Assembly: GCA_001949185.1 (NCBI GenBank)
Contig: BDGG01000001.1
Span: forward strand, 3,489,324 to 3,553,323
Source of the DNA: Ramazzottius varieornatus
Lineage: Eukaryota; Tardigrada; Eutardigrada; Parachela; Ramazzottiidae
Direction of reading: 5' to 3'
Length of the DNA stretch: 64,000 nt
Program-made: the position numbers and the translations under genes
Shown here: positions 27,149 to 40,300 of the stretch, piece after piece
Position numbering within the stretch: position 1 is the first letter of the stretch
Layout of the letters: each line of letters begins with the position of its first letter
Notes under the pieces: model-generated
Databases searched by the model: none
Told to the model about the DNA's origin: nothing
Seen by the model: only the letters and a program-made list of their open reading frames with translations

Positions 27149-27958
27149 CTATATTTTTCTTGTTAGTTCAACGATAACAAGACAGAAAAGCAAAAAACTC
27201 GCTGACAAATCGGGAAGCGGGATATGATAACATCTTGCAACAAAATAAATTAGATAATCTGAGCCTAATCTGTTTTTCGGTCGTATATAATGATATGAAG
27301 CTTGTTTGTGGACAATTTTTCAAAAAGTCAGGAAACGTGGAAGTCCCGTTCGAACCACGGCTGACAATACAAAAGACCCGCCATTGATTTTATGCAAAAT
27401 CTGACCCTGGCAAAACGCCGACGTAAACAAGATGCGCCATCCACTGAATGCAAGTCCGACATCGTTTCCCAACCGGTTTCCGTTCTGGTTGTGATTGCCG
27501 AGGAAGTTGCAGTGCGGTAGATGATGGGGATGCTAATGAAGTCAGCGTTTACCTTGCACACACAGAAAGCCTAGACTAGCCAAACGACCCACTTTTTTCC
27601 GGATAGTTATTCAAGGTAACCAACGGATGATCATGTCCTTGAGAGGTGCTATTGTCATCGTTGTATGCCCGATGTTTGTCATGATTGCTTGACATCAAAA
27701 TCCTCAGGTGCGACTGTTTGAGTACGTAACAAACGCTCTAGACAATATACTCTATACGATGTCAAGACAAAGTGAGCGGAGCGACTAGCACCGTCTCCTG
27801 TGTAATTAATGGTCTGATATATGCAATCGATCCGTTCGAGGAGGACAGGAAAACGATCAGTCCTGTCCGAGCTACCGTTTGTACAAGAGAGGCTTCGAAT
27901 TTCCTCCTCAAAAGGGTTCGAGGTAAAGCAAACGGAAAAGAGCTCGCCGGGCACAGAT
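27149..27958. other. Interval with possible minus-strand exons
   Basis: A minus-strand frame from about 27946 to 27681 reads VPGELFSVC, DRFPVLLERIDCIYQ and GASRSAHFVLTSYRVYCLER. The last block weakly resembles the strand-turn-strand pattern of PH-GRAM domains in myotubularin-like proteins. I could not join it to neighbours and do not call a gene. Confidence 0.2.
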
Positions 27959-28069
27959 GGGACGCCGGCAAATGAACTGAGCGCGATCGTCATCCAAGTG
28001 GCGCAGGTTCTCAGCTTTTTCGGCTGAATCAGTGCGCCGCTCTGGGAACGATTCGTCTGCCGACGTCCC
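27959..28069. mobile_element. MITE family A copy
   Basis: 111 bp with near-ideal ends GGGACGCCGGCAAATGAACT and its mirror GTCTGCCGACGTCCC. Inner arms are CATCCAAGTGGCGCAGG and CAGTGCGCCGCTCTGG. One of the best copies for defining the family termini. Confidence 0.8.
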
Positions 28070-31017
28070 ATATTGAATAAGAGTTCAGTGGCGGGTAATC
28101 GAGAAGCTCGTTAGCGGGTCGTTGCCGACGATCAGATTTCGTATCATCGTTTACAGTAGCATCCATTCCGATAAATGAAGATCGCCGGCAGACGCGTGGG
28201 TGTTATTTTTACGGTTATAATGATCTGTTAGTGGTTTTCCTGCTGTCATGTTCCGTCGAGTCCGCGGCAGGTTTCCGATTGTTTTGCGGGTGTATTGAGC
28301 TGTAATGGCTGTCGCTAATAGTCTTTCTCAAAGGTGCATCTGCCATGGAAAATATGGAGGTGTTTGATTTGACACGATTTATCAAATTTCCTTCTGGGGC
28401 TGCCGCTTTTTGCTGCGGGCCACGCTACAGTAATTATCCAGTGTTTGGACAAAGTGATCCATCTTACTCCTTAGCCATTTCTCTTAACATGCACTTCTGT
28501 CTATCTCGAGTCGCTGAAGAAAAAAGTGCTCTGACAGGGTCCCTCACTTTGAGTCGGTGTACCATCGGTGTCACTTGGAACTTTTTTTTCCTCTTTTATT
28601 TGGTCATTCAACTGTGTCCTTGAATGGCAAGTTGCACTTGAATGTAATGCAACACCGCACTTTTTTGCTACCTTTTTACTGCATGAATTGCACGGTCCAC
28701 TGATGAGGAAGGCATCTGTGCATATAGCGTCGTGGTAATTCCGCCGTGTGCTGTATAGCAATTTTGCCATTTTTCTGCGATATATTGCAGCAAAGTAATT
28801 TCATCCAATACGAATCCGCTGACCACTCGAACGACTAATAAGAAGCGTCCTCATTTTTTAAACGGATTTTACCATTGGTCTATTTCTTGAAAGCCTCTAA
28901 ATAATGCGGCGAGATACGGGTCTCTCAAGTTGATACTCGTATCGTGTTGGCTCATTTCCATACAGTTGATACAGTCTTGCCATATTTTTTACAACAAAGC
29001 AGAGCGGCTGACATGCCTGAGCAAATTTGCAAGCACCGAAAATAAAGTCACCGACATGAATATTCAATGGGATTTTTTTCCGATGCTGGTCTAATTTATT
29101 ATCGATTTTGTGTAGAAATGTGTGTGCGTGTTTTCGTAACAATCAAATCCGCATAGGAGGAGACGAAGGAAGGATGAATGGCCTCGATCCGACAGCGGCG
29201 GATCTGGCTTTGCGCGAAGAGATTAATACCTCTAAATTTTCTTTTCTGCACACTTGTGTTCCGCTGAATAATCTTGTCGATACATGGCGAGTCCTCGGCA
29301 TGAAAAGAAATCTTTCACTTGACTGCCTTTGTAAAACTTTTCCCGACATTTATTTGCTCGTTCGACAAGAAAAGCATTGCTAATTTCATTGTAGCCATTT
29401 GGTTCGATGGGCAAAGCGATATGCATATTCGAGCCGGCATCCCAATCAAAACAGTGAGCAAATCAACCAAGAGTATTTATTGATGGGTTCGTTTGACAGC
29501 AGACAGGCAAGAAGCCCTCTTGAGGTCGTGATAGATGATAAGATGGATTGCTTGCACTTTTCATTCTTTAAACAAATAGCAAATCATTGGGGAGAATCCG
29601 GAGGAGTCAAAGTTGAGACAAACACTGTGGTGCTTTTGACGCTTTTTACTGTCCGAAAGTGGCGTTATTCGCTGTTACGTTGGTGGCATGGCATGCAAGG
29701 CTTGTCAGCCGTAGGATTGGACGTGGAGAAAAATTCTCCCGGGTGGCCTTCGCGCGTTCTCAAGACTGCTCAGTATGGCGTTGTCTATTTATTCGCCACT
29801 TTTGACATGACAGGAAGTATTCATTGGGGTCAGTTCTGCAGTCCGGATACGTTGCAGGCTGAGTGGAGTCGTTATTGTGGTTGAAGAAACCCGTCAGACG
29901 TCTCCCCCCAGAAAAGTCATCCCTGAGAACCAACAACGCCCAATCGTTTTCAATTGCACACTTGGATATTCGATAATCAAATCACAAGCTCTTTTTGTCA
30001 AGCCCCCATAATACTCTTGCCTGTGTCGGATAACAAAGTGCTCTTAACCAGCCTGTGTAGGAATATTCGGATACAAACTACTCGTGTAGAGGAAAATGTG
30101 GGATTTCCAATTCATGAAAATAATTGGAGCAGAAAAGTTTTTATGGTCACTGAAAAAATAGTCACTATTGACGGTTCGCTGCCTCGAGCCATGCCTGATA
30201 CACAACCAGTGGCTGACGTCAAAGAACCTCTCCCACAGTAGGAGCATCCGAGGGTCAGAGAGCTGCTACCGTTAGCCTGCAACATCTCTTCCGCTGTGAG
30301 TTGATTCGTTTCATTTACTAATCTACCTTACGACAAAGAGTTTGATCGTGCGTCAGTTGATATGGGTTACCGTTGAGCGCGAGCGTTGAAGACCTCGAAC
30401 GTGCCGAAAATGCGGACAATCTTTTGAGCTCAACGTCTCAATGCAACCTCACCTGTTTAAATTTGAAACTATTTATCGGTAAACATAGTTGAGATTCTGG
30501 CGCCTAGGAGGAATGTCCTTCCTTACCGAGGAAGTGAAAGCACTAGAAGACGACAAGAATATTTGAGTGATTTACACCTTTGGGCCAAATGGCAAGGGTC
30601 ATTTATGAGCAATATTTCTCCAGTATCCCAAATATGACAAGCCCCTTTTATGCGCCTGCTATCGGCATGCCTTTGTCCACTGTCCACATTATCATCCGCT
30701 TTTGAAAGTGGGTCAGTTTATGGTAGGGCAACGTTTCGTAAGTAAACAAACCTGCTGGACACTGGCATAATGTCCGTCAGGAGAGCAATTAAGGAAGCGC
30801 TTTGCGTACGCCAAGCCTCCCTTTTGGCTCGTTCCCTGACCATCATCATCGTGCTGTACAGATATCCCCTGCATAATCGTTAATCATTCACCATTAGGAG
30901 AGGGATATTCGCGAATGTAGACTCGGAATTGTCATTCCTCCCTTTTCTCTCTCTCGCTCGGCTGATTCAACGGACATTAGAGTGACTCACAGTCACTGAC
31001 TACCTGCGTCGCTTTCC
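28070..31017. other. Gene-poor interval
   Basis: No supported gene. The longest open frame (29399-29884, plus, 161 codons) has no recognisable domain and no clear splice context. A short frame after ATG 28345 is similar. AT-rich stretches dominate. Possibly decayed repeat or intron DNA. Confidence 0.4.
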
Positions 31018-31996
31018 ATGTCAAAACAGATTAAACTTTCCATCTTTGTCATGATACTTACCTGCGTTTGCATAGGCGTTGGTGAACCTGACGGATGGAT
31101 AATTTCTATCAGTCATGACGGAAACTACTGTATACTTTGACAACGGTATTTTTATCGTCATGCGGCGTCACCTGCGTGGGCGCCTGAAAATATCGGTCCG
31201 TTGTACCGGAAAAAAATTCAAAAACCTTGTCACAATTGGACACAACTCAGTTGAACTCGCGCATTTCAAAACCGAATTTACTGAACGGAGAGCGGATGGT
31301 ACAGGAAGGAAGTATGCTCACAGCAGAGCAAAACGTGTAGAAATATTAAAAATTCCTGAGTGCCCATTGTTCTGACACGTTTCTAGACGATGAGGAAGTC
31401 CTTCCGTCTTTCCGCTAAATAAATAATGTTTCAATCCAGTAACGCGACTGATAGAAGTCGTTACAAATCTGGCCTGTTCCGCTTGGAGGAGCGAAACTCA
31501 TCAAGAACCCCTAGGGGTCCATCAGAGCTGCAAATCGCTAGAGTCGACATTGACAATGGAAGTTTAATCAGACTCGCGTGCCGCCTCTTTGCCATCTTCT
31601 TTATTCCCTTCCAATTCCCAAGTGAAACTTAATTAATCAGGCTTTATTATTGCGAGCCAGTCGCGTCTGGCCAGTCGAAAGCTGACTGGACAAGACTGAG
31701 CTCTTGCCGAAATTAATCAGATGATAACCTAATAATTTTCAGATTGTCCCGTGTGTGAAGTCCTTTGGCAAATTACCGCATATTTCCCCGATTCAATTTG
31801 TTGGGCCACCAAACCGGTGGATCGACACATCGAAAGGGAAGCCATGCAGTGCTTGGTGAAACTCGAAAGGAATGTCCAACTGGACAAGCTCTTCTTGGTC
31901 AACGCAGCGATGAGAAAAGCACTCGAATCAAGGCAAGCTTCGCTTTTGACAAGTGTCAAGAAGACTCGAGCGTCCAGTGTCCACTCTAAATTCTAA
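31018..31996 (+). CDS. Small secreted CPVC protein, 105 aa
   Basis: Two exons, 31018-31081 and 31743-31996, sum to 318 nt in phase (GTTG|ATTGTC). Exon 1 is a signal peptide (MSKQIKLSIFVMILTCVCIG). The mature chain opens DCPVCEVLWQITAYFPDSIC and continues with a third spaced cysteine (EAMQCLVKLERN), then a basic Lys/Arg/Ser-rich tail (SVKKTRASSVHSKF). A starting CxxC followed by helices is reminiscent of saposin-like domains, but the cysteine spacing does not match well; that is a guess. AATAAA overlaps the stop codon region. The 661-bp intron also contains an 87-codon open frame of unknown meaning. Confidence 0.55.
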
Positions 31997-32000
31997 TAAA
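31995..32000 (+). terminator. Polyadenylation signal of the CPVC gene
   Basis: AATAAA beginning on the second base of the TAA stop codon, so the stop and the signal overlap. This would give a very short 3' UTR. Confidence 0.5.
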
Positions 32001-32385
32001 ACCCAGTAGGAAAACTAGTTAAGGCATGCTGGTAAAACTATCGACGCCTTGGTGGGCAATTTCTTTCTCATTTACTCGGACCAGTTTCAGCTCTCAACCG
32101 GCAAAGTGTAGCACGAGGACCAAGTGCTTGTTTACATCATAGTGAAGGGAACATGCGACCAAACACTTTCAACTAAATATTGATAACACTTGCTAGTTAG
32201 TAACCCAGTCAAGAGACGTCCAAGAATAATGTCAATATGTGACGTCTTCGGTCCGAGAGTATTTCTTAGGTCATACATGGCCAAGTCCCTCGCGATCGAG
32301 TGCTCCATTGACGAGAAAGTTGTTCAGCGCCATCTGTCCTGTTTTCGTTTCTGCTTGATAAATTTTCCCCAATATCGGAATAACT

Positions 32386-32507
32386 GGGAGGCCGGCAAAC
32401 GATGTCGGGATGGTCGTTATCTCAAGTCGCGCAGTTTTTGCTGCTGTAGGCCGGAACAGTGCGCCATTTGAAATAACAATCAACGCGATGTTGTTTGCCG
32501 GCTTCCC
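32386..32507. mobile_element. MITE family A copy
   Basis: 122 bp, ends GGGAGGCCGGCAAAC and GTTTGCCGGCTTCCC, inner arms CTCAAGTCGCGCAG and CAGTGCGCCATTTGAAATAA. AACT/AGTT extend the inverted repeat outside these limits. Confidence 0.75.
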
Positions 32508-35500
32508 AGTTTTGGACAAGGTTTCACTGGGTGTCATTTGAGCCATGTTGAATATTTTTTGTGAATGAGTACTGTGTAGTCAACAAAGCCAGACAAAGAA
32601 AAAGAGCTCTCGCCATGATGATGTTCTACAGGATAGAGTGTGAGTGATGAGGCGAAGTGGCAAACACCTGCTGAATTCGCAGCTATGACATTAATATGCT
32701 GGATGGATCTCCTAGTCGCGGAGGAAATTGTATTGATGTGAAAGTGGGACAGTTTCACCTCTTTTAAATGAATACAGTACATAGGACAAAGTCACAGATT
32801 GTGCTTGACGTTAATCTGCCTTGCCGAACAAATCAATTGCACTTCTGGTCGATATGGATGCATGGCTCCCTGAGCGGGACTTTTTTAACACTCTACGTAC
32901 GACCGTCCTCTTTGTGTATACAATCACTCCGTTTTATTCACCTCCCAGTTTTAGCTTTTGGTCTTTCGGGTCTGGGTCTTTTTGTTTGCATGTACCTCAG
33001 TCTTCTCACCAAAGCAACACCAATGACCAGCGGTCAGCAAAACCCCAGCACGCTGGAAATTTTTCTACGGTTTCGGGTGCTGTTGGTTAAATTCGGTGTT
33101 TCGTCTCTTCGCGCGAGACACGTGCGCGGTATTCGCTTAGAAGAAAACTGGAGCACTGGGGACAGTCTTATCTATCGAAGCCGAGCCTGGGATAAATTTT
33201 GTAGTCATCAGTGCGGTCAGAAGAAAATCAAGACGACCAGTTATCCCTTTTGAGATTTGGCGTTCATGGCCTGCCAATTATCCGAATTTTGAAATTTCGA
33301 AAATTGCCTATTAGTTGGACCAGCCTCCGCAACACGGTACCAGCCAATAAAATTTCTGTATACACAGAGAGGACGGTAGTATTCTGCAAACATGAAAACG
33401 ATCGTGCTGAAAGTGTTAAGCAGCCCGTGGGTTTGTTATTGGCTCGTCGAAAATCCCGGACTATCGACAGGAGGATGATAGGCAACTCCGACATGGTGTA
33501 TTAGATGGCGCATAATGTTGTCTGTGAGGCTTGTCTGGATCACCTTTTTACTTTTGATTTGACACGATAGGTCCGACTCCTGGTGCGTGACCACCAGCAT
33601 GCAGTCATGATGGGGTGTTGAATGGCGAGAATCTCCACGGGCAACTGGTCAGCAGGGCCTTCACAGATTTTACGACAACTTTCCCGCGCGAAGACCAAGC
33701 CTCCACGCATTCTGTGTCAAAAAAATGGGGCGTTGGAAAATAATTCCACACACAGGTCGTCATGTCAACTGGCACACAACTTGAGTATAATCAGCTGACG
33801 GCGTACACCACTTCGGAAAGAGATCAGAGGAAATTCCATCTGACAACGCACATTCAAATGATGGAACTTTTTCTTGAACACACGAGAACGTTTTGACTGT
33901 TTGGACTTGTCGTGGCCTTGACAATATTCCGTAGCTGGCTCTTTGAAGCTCTGATCAGATCGAGACAGATTTATGAGGCTTTAAACGGCGGTTTCATTAA
34001 TTTTACGACCGTTTCCTTTGAGCTTTCGATGTTACGATAAACAGCGAAGCGTTGTGACTGTTCTGTCCTCTTCCCGGTGAAGAAATTGTTTGCCGTAACG
34101 ATATCGAAAATTATATGGCTTCGTCGTGAACCCAATTGCCATTGCCGGCTGATCATAGTCAACTTCCTCGTCAGCTCAGCTGCAAATGATGGACATCCTG
34201 AACAAAGTCTCAATTTAGTAGGAGACGGGTTTGGGTTATAATCCGTCATTCGAACTTGACCAGCAAAGAAGAGCTTATGCAATGCAGACGTAGTGGTCAT
34301 TGTGTCCGTAGTCGCTCAATCTGGACCTGGACAATTGATTAGAACTGTCTAAATCCTCCGGGCCATTCAGATTTCACTCACAGAACACCCTATAATCTTA
34401 CGGAATTACTTCATCCGTCCAAACAATCAACAGAGCAGAATTATGTCCACATTTCGTGTGTCATATTTTTTTCTCCGTTCCATTTAGCCGAGGACGTTAC
34501 ACAGTAGCAGAGCAACCCGGCCGTAAGTGCTCTTGCAGCCGCCTACATACACGCATTGCGCTGAACTGTAGTCCATACTGTATGTAGGTTCATGGAAGAT
34601 TGATAGTTGTGTGCCGACCAAAGTATGGATGGTTTGAATGACCAGCGGTCAGTTGGTAAACGCGGAGTATAGGGAATGTGTACGCGTGCGTGAGATGCAT
34701 TAGTCGTATTAAAGCCATGGAAGCTAGTCTTTAAAAGATGAACCATGCGAGATTATCCGCAATGGCCGTCCACTGGGGGATATCGTGTTGGTCGCCACGC
34801 TCTTGACTAATCGCTTGTTGGCAGAGATAACCTCGCGAAAAGCCGTTGATAACCCCTGGAAACTGACCACAGCTTCCGCGAAGCTCTGGTCAAGCCCAAG
34901 AGCCAACACCAACCCAAGTTAGATGAAACCGTCGCTAACAGTTAGCCTTACCCGACAGGCGAGAGAAAATGGCATTGAAATGTCTTTTGATCTTTAGAAA
35001 TAGTTGGGAAAGCTTTTGATCGAGCAAACGTTGGAAACGAGGTTACAACGTTCGTGGATCTGAGTGAATTAAGATGGAAAAACGCTACGTTCGTGTTTAT
35101 GTTTTGATGACCAGGTTAAGGCGATTTTCGTTCTTCTCTCGACTAATGTAGGTTTTGTTAATGCTTGACTGGTAAAACCAACAGTAAACTTGTTCGGCGT
35201 ATTTTTCTTGCCTTTGTAATCATGCTGGTGTTAGCTGCTCTTGTTTTCACAAGCTGACATGCCTCAAAGACCTGAAGACAAATCGACCGTTAAGTGCTGC
35301 TGTGAAACACGTGAATGCCGGCGAATTTTGTCCAGCTAGTGGCGCCCTCTTCTACGGCCTCGCACTGTAAAATTTCTCGGGTTTGTGAGAAAATTCGAGT
35401 TTGACTTCTGGATCTTTTGCACTGGCGATGATTACTGTCTTGGCCACATAACGCGCGTTTTGGTTTTTCTTTTCACTTTCACTTGTTCGTTTAATAATGT

Positions 35501-37310
35501 GATGCTGAAACGTGAGGCTGTCTGCCGGAAGCCACTTTTCCGATTGAAAAACCTGTTGGTAAGACACGCTCTGCACGTGAAGATCGAACGATGATCTCTT
35601 CTTGATTTGATGTTCCCCAAATAAGGACAGCGATTATTGATTGTTTCACTTTCTGGCTCGTTGGTCGCCGCATCTCTGTTCCGCTCGGGTGGAACCTGCC
35701 ACTTCGACTGGCGCATCCAGTGCTCTGTAGACTTGCAACAACATGGTGGCTTTGAGTCAATAAATCAGACATTGTAATGCGCCCGTAATCCTCCCTCCAT
35801 AAACTGGGTTAATGAGACGTTTTAAGGGATTTTGCCCCACACAGTGCTGGATGACTCAATCTCGGCAAATGAAAGGATTTAACCGTAAAAGACCGAAGAT
35901 TATCCTAAGAGGGACCCTTCAGTTTTCTGTAGCACCGGAAAGATCTGTGTAAAAAGAACGGACAAGTCAGTCGTAAAACTGAAAATTAGAATATGATTGT
36001 TGGTCATATAGCTACCTATGGGCGTAGGGCAGAAACGAACGAAGAAGCGAACATGGCCATAATGCCGTGGTCCTCATTAAAAATGCCCGGGAATAATGGA
36101 GATGCCGGCACGTGTCGGACTTTAGCCACTGGGAAATGTTTTGCAATTAGGAGAGCGATGTGGCCGCGCAGATCCTGAAGGGTAGTAATTAGCTTTGTGC
36201 AAATATTCTGCCCGATTAGATGAGATCGGAAAGTACTCCAAGCTCTCTGCTGTGGCAGAATGTTTACGAGTCAACATGCTGACCAGCCACAAGAGGAAAC
36301 ACCGGCCTCTTCACTGTCCTTCCTGCTTACTGGACTCTTCCTTGTTCACCCAGATAGCTCATATTCCTCTTTCAGGTTGTGCGTGCTTCCGTGCAACCCT
36401 ATCCACAAATCGTCCTTAAAAGCTACATGGTTCTAGTTACCCACGCTTTCCGGGACGATACTCGTGCCCACTACACCGGAATCCTTCTGTCAAACACTCC
36501 ACTGTGAATGTAGCCAACGACTTATACAAGAGCGCTTGCCTGTCCGAAAACTTCTTGTGGGATCCCCGCAGATCTGCCCAGCTGATTAACCGCAAAGCAA
36601 AAACAATGAGACACACAGACCACAACCTTGAATGGTTGAATATGCCTGTATATCATCCGCCTAATGTTTCATTTTGTGCCTTATGGGCCATCTGTAAGAT
36701 GGGAAGGTTGAATTAATTGTTGTCTGCTTATGTTTGCCCGAGTGGCGTTGAGTGGAGGCGGTAGCGGAACGAGTTAGGAGGTCGTCAATATGGTTGAACA
36801 GTAGTTCTCTGTTAGAAAGTAGAAATGGGAAGAAGCACGTGCGCCAGATGCTGCTCCAGCAATTGTCCAGGGTGTGATTTATGGCTTACCTTGGACGCCC
36901 CCGACATAGTTAACGCCTAAGTACTGTTCCCTCAATAAGATATGCAAAGTTTGCCGCCATATGCCACCGTCCAGCTTCCTATTGTTCTTTGTTCCCCAGC
37001 TGAGTCCATTAAAACAAAATTGCAAACTTCACTTTGTGTAGTAGCTCTCAAGGCACACTGCTCATTCTGTTCTCCTCAAATTCATTAAATCCATTTTGCG
37101 ATGGTCATTTCAACAGTTGACTGTACCCTAATCTGGGAATATTCGTGATATTTGATATGAGATTTTTACCACCCATATCAAGATAATTTTCGAATCGAGA
37201 TGGTTCCAAATTTTTTGTCATCGATATGGAGTCTGGTCCTCGGTATTAGCAGATCTCTATAGTAGGTACCACCATCGTGCGGTTTCTGACGGTTTGTTCT
37301 CTGCTTGCAG
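32508..37310. other. Gene-poor interval upstream of Fasciclin-2
   Basis: Probably intron and intergenic DNA. Frames at 32768-33253 (+, 161 codons), 33971-34300 (-, reads SRQWQLGSRRSHIIFDIV) and 34745-34912 (-, reads LDQSFAEAVVSFQGLSTAF) have protein-like composition. None could be given a start, partner exon or family. No RNA gene seen. Confidence 0.4.
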
Positions 37311-40300
37311 TTGCTCAAGCCACGGACACTGATGTACATTTGATGGTTACACCACGAGGATCCATAAACCGGGCTGCCGGAGAAAATATTTTCCTCAAAT
37401 GTTCCGTAGAACCCGAGGCTGCGCGAGGGGCAGTTGGAAACATACGGTGGTACGACCCTAAAAACGACATTGTCATGCCCTCAGCGCCAACTAACAGCCG
37501 GTAAGTGACTGCCTCCCCATGTAGCAGTTTACAAGTCAGAGTTTTTCCAATCTGTGCTTGGAAAAGAATTATGTTCCTTTTGGCAGTGCCTTCTCCCAAG
37601 CGGGCAGTGACCAGTCCCTCTCTCTTTACATCATGAATCTCAAGAAGGACGATGCTGGCGAATACCGGTGCCAAGCCGACTTTCCGGGACATGATCCACT
37701 GATAAAGACCACGAACATCGATATCTACGAGGACGTGAAGTTTGTGAATGCGCCGGCTTCGCAGACTCCGATCGCCGGAGGTCCCGGCAAAATTCTGTGT
37801 GAGGTTACTGGTAATCCTGCGCCACAAGTTGACTGGATTCGTGATAACCAGCCCATCTCCACTGGTAAACATCCGCTGTGACCTGGTGCACGCACTGGTA
37901 ATTACTTCATGATTAATGCATCCCTGCTTCCAGGTGGACGTTACAAGATCGAACAAGATGGACTGGTCATTGATAATGTCATGGAAGAGGACGAAGGTAA
38001 GCGTTGAACTCAGAGATCGATATACCATCTGAGTTGCACAGCAGCACTAACAGGAAATTTCTGTGTCTTTCATGCAGGTGATTACATCTGTCGGGCTTCC
38101 GTCGATTCAACCGGTGGACTCCGTTCCCAAACCATCAACGTTGTTGTCCATAGTAAGTGGAGAATCACACCTGGCTCTCCATGCTTCCACGTACTACTAA
38201 TAATGGCATCGCTTCTCTCTAGCTAAGCCTGAAATTGAGCATGGAGGAAGACCAACGGATACGCGAAGAGTGGAGGGTGATGTGGCCAGTATGAGCTGCG
38301 TGGTGACTGGACGACCTGCACCGACCATCACCTGGGTATTCCTTCCGGTAAGTGTCGGAGTTTGATAACATTACCCCGTTTCTTACTGGCTCTGTCCTGA
38401 CATCTCACTGGTAACAACACTGGCTCTATCCTGACATTTATGGCTGTTTAGACCGGAGAGGATGTGACCAAGATGGTGGACGAGCAGAAACGCAACCGCC
38501 ACTCTGTGGACCCCGTGACCGGTGCTCTGACAGTAAACGACCTGATGAAGCGCGACCAAGGGGATTACAAATGCATGGCTACAAACCCAGCTGGTACCGT
38601 GGACGCCACTGCTCAGCTGTTCGTCGTTGAGAAGCCTCGCTTCGACATTGTCAGTAATACCACCGAAGCCTTCGGCCGATCAACGTCCATCACATGTACG
38701 GTCCGCGGCGACCCTGCACCCGAGCTACAGTACATCAAAGAAGGAAGTGACTCGCCTATCCCAGAGGACAATAACGGCAAATACATAATTACGAAGCGCG
38801 AACGAGAGCTAACTCTGACCATCAACCAACTGACGCGCGAAGACGACGGACTTTACACGTAAGACCAAGCCATCCAAGTCTGCTTAGTACCAACTGTGAA
38901 ATCATGGTTTGATATTGCAGCTGTATCGCAACTAACGAAGCTGGAACCGCCGAAAAGGCGTCACACGTCACCGTCAAGTTCAAGCCCACCTTTGAGCACA
39001 CGCCCATGCATCAGGCCAAGACCTGGCTTGAGAACCCTCTGCCGGTCAATTTGTCGTGCATTGCGGAAGCCATTCCGAATGCTACGGTTCGATGGGAGAA
39101 GAAGCAGCAAAACACCTTAACAGGTGCTCCCTTCCTGATGATCACACCGGAAATGTCGCACATCTCCATGTCCCAAGAGGGCGCTGTTAGCAGCATTGTC
39201 GTAAGTACATATCTAACCACCAGTAAACCATAGCATCATAAAAGAGCAGCGACGTTGGGCGCGTAATGCCGCTGCCCTTCTGTGATGCTTTTTTCCACTG
39301 TCTTCGTATAGCTCAAACGTTTCTGGTTCACAGTTTCGTCCCCGAGGTCTCGAGGACTTCGGAGAGTACGAATGCATCGCTGCCAATGAGATCGGAGAAG
39401 CACGTCACAGGATCAACCTTTACCTGGCCCGCGTGCCCGCCCCCATCCAGTCCGTAGAGTTCGCTTCCGTGACAGCCACCACCATTCAGTTCCGTATTCA
39501 AGGAGCCGACGAACCTGACAATCTGGAGACACAGCAGTATGAGGTCTACTACCATGAGGCCGGCGGTGATATGAGCAATGCCATGCAGCGAGTATGGCCA
39601 GTCAACCCCAACGGACTATACGTCGTATCGGACCTGAAGCCGGCGCACCGCTACGTCTTCCGGTTCCACGCCACGAACGCCTTAGGTATCAGCCCCGCCA
39701 CTCGGGACTTCGAGAGGACCATGCCGGATATCGGTCCTCCAAGGCCTCCAGGCTTGGTCCACGACGCACTGAACAACACCGGCGACGCCAACAGCTATGT
39801 GCTTCTATGGCAGGAGCCTGATGGTAAGCACAAATTCTTCCTTGACAAATAACCATAGTATAGTTCCTTGACTGCGTTTTTGCAGATAATGGTTCTCCGA
39901 TCATCGATTACCAGATCAGTTACCGCAAGGTAAAAGATTAAAAGCTGGACTGTTTACTGTTGTTTTTCGCGTCGTATTTTTCTGTACTGCGGTGTATTTT
40001 TACAGGAAGGAGAGAACCAGCCAAAGATGGTCGTTGCGCCCCCACGAACCGGCGGGCAATGGTCTCTCACTGGTCTCGATGCCGGCACGAGGTACGCGGT
40101 CGAGATTATCGCCCGGAACGCCAAAGGAATCAGTGCTCCATTAAACTTCACTTTCTTAACAGCCAGTGGTAAGTTCCGCTTCCTGTTTGCTTGTACGTTA
40201 GCCGCCACGCTTATTGCATATCGCTTATTCCGCTTTGCTCTTTCCCCGCCCGCCGGTAGGCCACAGCCCCCGAGGTACGTACCACTTGGCTGCAGCTAGC

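Noticed and set aside
29399-29884. 161-codon plus-strand frame
   Set aside because: No domain, no splice context, mixed composition; could be chance in a gene-poor stretch.
37315-38028. A 237-codon minus-strand open frame
   Set aside because: Antisense to Fasciclin-2 Ig exons and crossing their introns; a shadow of coding sequence.
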